Source: Neelides folsomi
Taxonomy: Eukaryota > Arthropoda > Collembola > Neelipleona > Neelidae
NCBI GenBank assembly: GCA_034687125.1
Contig: JAQGBZ010000234.1
Span: 34,679 to 98,678 of the forward strand
Direction: 5' to 3'
DNA: 64,000 nt
In this document: in pieces, positions 58,630 to 64,000 of the stretch
How the letters are laid out: every line of letters starts with the position of its first letter
Numbering within the stretch: position 1 is the first letter of the stretch
Program-made: the position numbers and the translations under genes
Notes under the pieces: model-generated
What the model was told of the DNA's origin: nothing
The model's database searches: none
What the model saw: only the letters and a program-made list of their open reading frames with translations

Positions 58630-61600
58630 CGTTGCAAAAATAATCCTTTTTTCACATTCAACGACACAAGCCAATTGAGACCATTTTTCATTCCCTGTAT
58701 TAAATAACCAGATATGAATTTAAGGAGCTTTTTTGTAAAAAAAACTCAATTTTTTACATTATTTGATCTCATGAATTAAATTACAAATTCTGCAAATGCA
58801 AAATACTTACAAATAAGTACAATGCAATGTAACATTATACTATACATATTATTTTTTAGTACGTATGTAACTAAATACTTTATTATGTCCATTTAATTAG
58901 TATGGATTTCAGACAAGATTTATGCACATTTAAATAATGTATTGAATTTTCAAATTTAATTGGGTGAAATATTACTTTTTAAATACTTAATGAGATTGTG
59001 TATGAGCATTATTTAAAATATTTTAATGAGAATTTATAAATGCAATTTTCTACATAAATTTTAATTAATTAAAAAAGACTGAAAATAAATTAAGATTTAA
59101 TGAGGACTGCAATCCTAAATCTTTCCTATTGCTGTAACTCGATACAATTAAACGGTGGAGTGAAATAAAATAGGTGCTAATGAGCTCAACAACTTCCCAC
59201 CTGTCAACTTCACACATTAAATTCACCTAAAAGTTTGTACATATACAAAATTTCAACAACTTCACCAATTTACTCAAAATCCTTGTTTAAACGAAAATCG
59301 GGAAACTATCCGGAATGACCGAAATAGCCGCCAATCTGGAAACTCACAAATTGGGATCAAATTGAGGAATTCAAAAGTTCAAATAGCGGAAGAGAAATAA
59401 CGAAGCGAAACTTTGAAAGTTTGAAATTAATGAAAACACTAACAAATAAATATGTTGGGCCAGTGTAAATTAAAAGTGATGATTCAACAATTTAAAACAA
59501 GATTCAATTCACGACCCGATAACTTTCCACCTCTTTGCTTCCTGAATAAATTCACTCGTTAAAAGTTTTCATTGATTTTCTCTTTTCCAAATTATGCATT
59601 TACGTAACTTCTCAGATCTCAGATTTCTCATTAATTTAAAGATAAAAAGGAAAATTTTATTTCTTAATCATATACATTTACTAATATTTAATATATACAG
59701 GGTCTTCAACTTATAATGCTACCCGCGTGTAATGTAAGTATTAGGATAAAGTAACTGTTCAAAATATAAATATTACACTTACATTTGGTATATACGGATT
59801 TAGAGAATTAAATTAAAGTTTTGAAATCACTCAAAATCTTATGATTTAATAAACCGGCAAATTCACAAACTTTTCCTATCAAACTCAATGAAAAATGAGC
59901 AGAGTTCCGGAACTCTTCATGAAATTGAGTTAAACCAAAAATAAATATTTGATCAGATGATCTTGGAAAAGTTTTCTTCATTAGTAAGAAAAATTATTTT
60001 TTTTAGTTGATTAAATTAAACTCTTGTTTTATATCTTTTAAAAAATCATTAAATCATTATTTATTATTAAACTTATTGATAAAATGGCAATTGTCAAATC
60101 TCTCAAATGAAATTGGCGCAATTATTCAAAGCACACGTTTCATATGGTCTTTCCAGGAAAGACACGAGCAGTTTTTAGAATGGGAATCCTACGCCCCCGC
60201 CATTTGGAATTTTCCTCAAACTGAGTCTCGTCATTTTCTTATATAATTACTAATTACATAGAATTGTCTCATGCAAATAAAGTCAATTATTTATTTAATG
60301 GAATTTCCAATGAATTGTCCTTAGCTTCTATATTTCATTTCCCATTAAGTCTCACACTTTAAACCATACAAATAAATAGAACAATTGAATCCTATTCAAA
60401 TAGACATAATGACTTTCAGATGTCTACAAATAATATGCAATGTACATGATACGTAATACGTATTATATTAAATAGAACTACTTTTGTTTGCATAATCCAA
60501 ATTGTTAAACTACGTCCTTAGGGCATTTTCCCTTTCTTGTGTAATCCTCCATTTGCCAAGTTGGGAGGAAAGAGGATCATTTAGAATTGGATTGAAAATT
60601 CTTGAAACTTATGTTAAAATCATTGGAATGAGTTACAGGAACAATAAAAGAACTTTCTTCTCAACTTTATAAATATTCATTCAACAATCCCTCAAACAGA
60701 AAATTCCATTTCTCCTTTGTCAATATTTGCAACATGGTGAATGAATACATTAAAGCTAGGCAAAGAAAAGTTGAGAAAACTCAACATATATAAAGTCAAT
60801 TAAAGAACTATATAATTACGATTTTCCATATAAAATGATTTTTATAATTCAACTCTTAACCTGTGAAGAAAATTCCAATTAATCCAATCCTAACATGATT
60901 TGTTCTAAATTATTTTTATTGTTTTATTTTATTGCTAGTTAATTGGTTTAATTAAAATTGTACAAAATACTTAATATGTAGTAAGTATAAAATTTGCATA
61001 GATCTATGTTATGTAAGTGATACTAACATTAAGAGTACATATTTATATTATCTGCACTAATATTACAATAATAAATAATAATGATGCAATTTGTAATGAT
61101 GCAATCAATAATGATGCAATCTGTAAATATTTTGATTTCCTCACGAAATGGATCCACGCTTGATGATTCGATCACACTAATTGGAGTTTGCGAATCATAA
61201 ATGCTAATCTTACTTTAGTTCTAATAAATGAAATGGAAACTTGGCTAATAACGTTAAATTGGATCTTTAAAGTGAAAGGATTCGGAGAAAACCCTCAACG
61301 TTCCAATTTTCAATGAAGATCATATATCAAAAAGTATCAGAGCTATAACTTACAATCAAATGTTGCTTTGTTTGAACAGTAAATCTTTACTGTTTCATAT
61401 TACGTATCATGTTATCCACATGTACATAATACATACATACATAGAGATTATACTATAGGATTTTTGTACTGTATTAACTGTATAGTATGCTTACTATAAG
61501 ATTTTCGTATACTATTTTCTGGACCAATTTAATATTCATCATGTTTTTGTCATATGTCTCTTCTTCTATCTGTTTTATCCAACCTAACCTAACCGAAAGT

Positions 61601-63673
61601 CTGGTTAATAAAAGTCCATTAGATCCGTTAATGGATGTTAAGGCAGTAATGGGAGTCGTGCGTTTGAAGCCTAATTCTCTTTGACAAGGGAATGAGATTC
61701 CAGTCAAAATCTCAAGCCCTTTTCCTCACTTTTTCATCACATAATAAAGACATTAAAGACATAGGGAGCGTTAGACTTATTAATACAAATACTGTACTAA
61801 AAACACAAACTTATATATGTACTAAAAGTAAGTACATATTACTATATATTTATTATATATACCAAGATATTGTTATATAATCTAGAGTTACTGTAGTTAC
61901 TACACTGTTACTGATGTTACTGTTATTGTAGTTACGTCTGTATTTATTGTATTTTTATATGTATCATCCATATTAAATAATATAACCCAATATCAGGTAC
62001 ACTAGTTTTAAGATGCTTGTACGTACCTATGTATATTTGATAAATATAAAAGATATCTGATTTTGCCTTTTGGCACATTGGGATTTGGATTGGAATTTCG
62101 GATTATTGTAAGATATAATATAAATTGAAATTAATGAAGTACCGTTGAGGCCATTATTAAGAAAATCAATAAAGTTTAATTAAATAGAACCCTCACGTTT
62201 TCTCTTTTTTAGCCAAAGATCAAAATGGATGTAATCACATCCGATTACTACAATCAAGGGGAAATGGAAAGATCAAACATCAATTATTCAAACTAATTAA
62301 AAAATTAATTACACAAAGGATTAAGTAAAGGAATGTGAAAAATGAGTTTAAAGAATTCGTTTTTTACCTTAAAAGCTTCCAAAGTTTTCCAAATCAATTA
62401 CATTAACTTCCAATAAGATTTGACAAATCTTGAAAAAAAGTCAGATTAAAGATTTAATCCAGAAAATAAAATGATGAGCTGATGAGATTTTTATTGTAAA
62501 AATTTGAGATCTACCAAAAATGATAAAAGATTATGAAATTGTTTTCTTGGAAATTGAACTTTCCAAAATTGCACAAAAAATAAACTTTATAACTTTTCCG
62601 AGAACTTTCCGAGAACTTTATTTTAGCAATATCAAACTAAACAAACAATTATAAAATTCTATTAAATAGATTTTTCTTAAGGTCTTTATAAACTCCCTTT
62701 TGTATCAAACTTCGCCAGACAATAAATAGATGAATCTGCCTACAAATTCCATAAAGATTATTCTGGAAAGTCTCTGGGAGGAGAATGGAGAATGAATTTT
62801 TGGAAGAATAAAAAGGAAGGAGATTGGATTTCCTTTCCATTCACTCACAATTTCTTAAAATCCATCACGGTGGAACTGAAGGTTTTCTGAAGGCTCAATT
62901 GGAGTGAACGAATTGTCTGAATTTGTCCAAAAAATGGGAAGAACTGAAATGCGGGAAGGTTCGGAAGTAATTGAAAGGGAAAAACCAGGCAGCGAGTTTT
63001 GTTCAAATCCTCTTCCCACTCACGCGTTCTTGGAACCTTCGAATCCTCCGCATCTTTTGGATTTAATTATTTAAACTCCCCGTCGACGTCAGACAAATGT
63101 TCAATTCTTCAAATTTAATAACTCCATATAAATCCATGTATGACTTTGTATATTACACATGTATTGTTTATCATATTTTAAATATCATGTAACGTATTAA
63201 ACTTGAATAACAATACATATAAGTAACAACTAGTCTCCTCCAGCGCCGCACATCCCTTAACGCCGCGCCTATGCGTGAAAGTTGCAGGTTTTGTTTACAC
63301 AACACTTACTAATTTAGGTATTTAGGTACCTCACCTTCCTCAGAAACAAATCTATTTTAAAAGAATTTAAACTCGCAACTCTCACAGAGTTTTAGTTTAT
63401 CCAGTGCAATGCTGAAAGTTTATTACATTCAATATTCAATAAAAATATGAAGAAAGAGATTTAACAAAAATGAATTCTTTATTAAATTTTACCAATTATT
63501 GAGGATTATTTAAATCCACATTGCTTCCTCGCCCTCTTCCTATCCATCCTACAAATCTTTTTGACATTTTGGTCATTTTATCTTTTAGTTTTTTAAGGAA
63601 ATCTGGGCTTGTAACAGTTTCGGACTTCCCGGCTTTCTTCCTCGGCTATGACGAGATGTGTAATGATAATGAC
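58630..63673. other. Gene-poor region (about 5 kb)
   Basis: No coding exon is supported. GC-richer islands at about 59150-59420, 60110-60240 and 62740-63080 may be promoter or untranslated first exons of the receptor gene. A CAGGGTCTTCAACTTATAATG motif at 59698 resembles a transposon end but has no partner in view. Two short tandem arrays of AT-rich units occur (61080-61124 and around 61890-61935). Confidence 0.5.
61080..61124. repeat. 15-bp tandem repeat, 3 copies
   Basis: AATGATGCAAT followed by a variable four-base TTGT, CAAT or CTGT, three times in a row. Confidence 0.85.
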
Positions 63674-64000
63674 CAGGGCTGTGAAGTTTAGGTGTACACC
63701 TTTTCTTTATTTATCAGAAATGGTCAAAATAATTTTGGCTAGGCATGTTTCATATAAAATAGGCACCAATTATGCAATAAAATTCATACCTATTTTAGAA
63801 TCGGGACCTTTTTTACCTATTTACACCTATTCATACCTATTTTACCTATTGAAAACCTATTTTCCAAGTTTTTGCCAACATGTTTCTCAAAACGAATAAA
63901 AACACTTAAAAGTGCTACTGTAAAACGACAATGCGAATATAATTGTAAATACATATGATGTAAAATATAACATTATTACATTATATTAAAATTAGACTAT
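63674..64000. mobile_element. Possible end of a hAT-type transposon
   Basis: CAGGGCTGTGAAGTTTAGGTG resembles hAT terminal inverted repeats. The following 200 bp contain many ACCTATT/AATAGGT subterminal motifs (about 63781-63865), a pattern common in hAT element ends. The other end would lie beyond the window, so neither the inverted repeat nor an 8-bp target duplication can be confirmed. Confidence 0.3.

Noticed and set aside
60007-60246. 79-residue plus-strand frame
   Set aside because: No ATG context, no motif, and located in a non-coding stretch.
63648-63899. 83-residue plus-strand frame at the window end
   Set aside because: It overlaps the ACCTATT-rich transposon-like end and has no protein motif.

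Overview
The window is animal nuclear DNA. It is strongly AT-rich, and its protein-coding genes are split into short exons by GT-AG introns that are mostly 50-150 nt long, with wide non-coding gaps between genes. The gene set (a natalisin/tachykinin-type GPCR close to insect TkR86C, Bicaudal-C, a Patched-related permease, an F-box/LRR-like orphan, a CAP protein, and an intron-bearing PHB-depolymerase-like hydrolase) points to an arthropod. A springtail (Collembola) or similar basal hexapod is my best guess from gene style; it is not proven. There are no operons, prokaryotic genes, rRNA, tRNA or CRISPR arrays that I can support.

Layout. 1-6.5 kb: mostly non-coding, with one terminal exon of an LDL-receptor class A protein (-). 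6.5-9.5 kb: HPS1 (+), with a 338-bp foldback element in intron 3. 9.9-11.3 kb: an uncharacterised 4-exon gene (-), tail to tail with HPS1. 11.7-13.5 kb: uracil-DNA glycosylase with a PIP box (-). 14.2-14.7 kb: intronless small basic protein (+). 14.9-15.6 kb: small multi-pass membrane protein (+). 15.8-18.7 kb: 9-exon Ig-superfamily receptor with one membrane span and almost no cytoplasmic tail (-). 20.0-21.1 kb: Cys-rich secreted protein (+). 21.5-22.5 kb: degenerate Cys-rich gene copies (-). 23.0-24.4 kb: MUL1 (-). 25.4-27.1 kb: secreted PHB-depolymerase-like hydrolase (+). 27.4-28.3 kb: secreted CAP protein (-). 29.4-30.9 kb: F-box-like protein (+). 31.7-32.1 kb: bacterial-style GNAT (+). 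32.7-38.8 kb: Patched-related RND protein (-). 38.8-45.1 kb: no gene found. 45.1-46.1 kb: ROPN1L (+). 47.6-51.8 kb: BicC (+). 52.9-55.2 kb: SMYD4-like (+). 55.8-58.6 kb: natalisin/tachykinin receptor (-) with a 20-nt microexon. 58.6-64 kb: no gene found, with a possible hAT-type transposon end near 63.67 kb.

The genes do not form one pathway. They sort into housekeeping and organelle genes (HPS1 for lysosome-related organelle biogenesis, UNG for base-excision repair, MUL1 for the mitochondrial outer membrane), developmental or signalling genes (BicC, Patched-related, the GPCR, the Ig receptor), a ciliary gene (ROPN1L), and an accessory, secreted or possibly horizontally acquired stretch at 20-32 kb. 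That stretch (Cys-rich genes with decayed copies, PHB depolymerase, CAP, F-box, GNAT) is the most evolutionarily dynamic part. I saw no clear evidence of an entirely new multi-gene system. The strongest leads are the PHB-depolymerase-like gene, the kinase-less receptor, the foldback element in HPS1 and the 20-nt microexon. Exon models were built by hand from splice sites and reading phase; multi-exon models given with an amino-acid length were checked for continuous phase.
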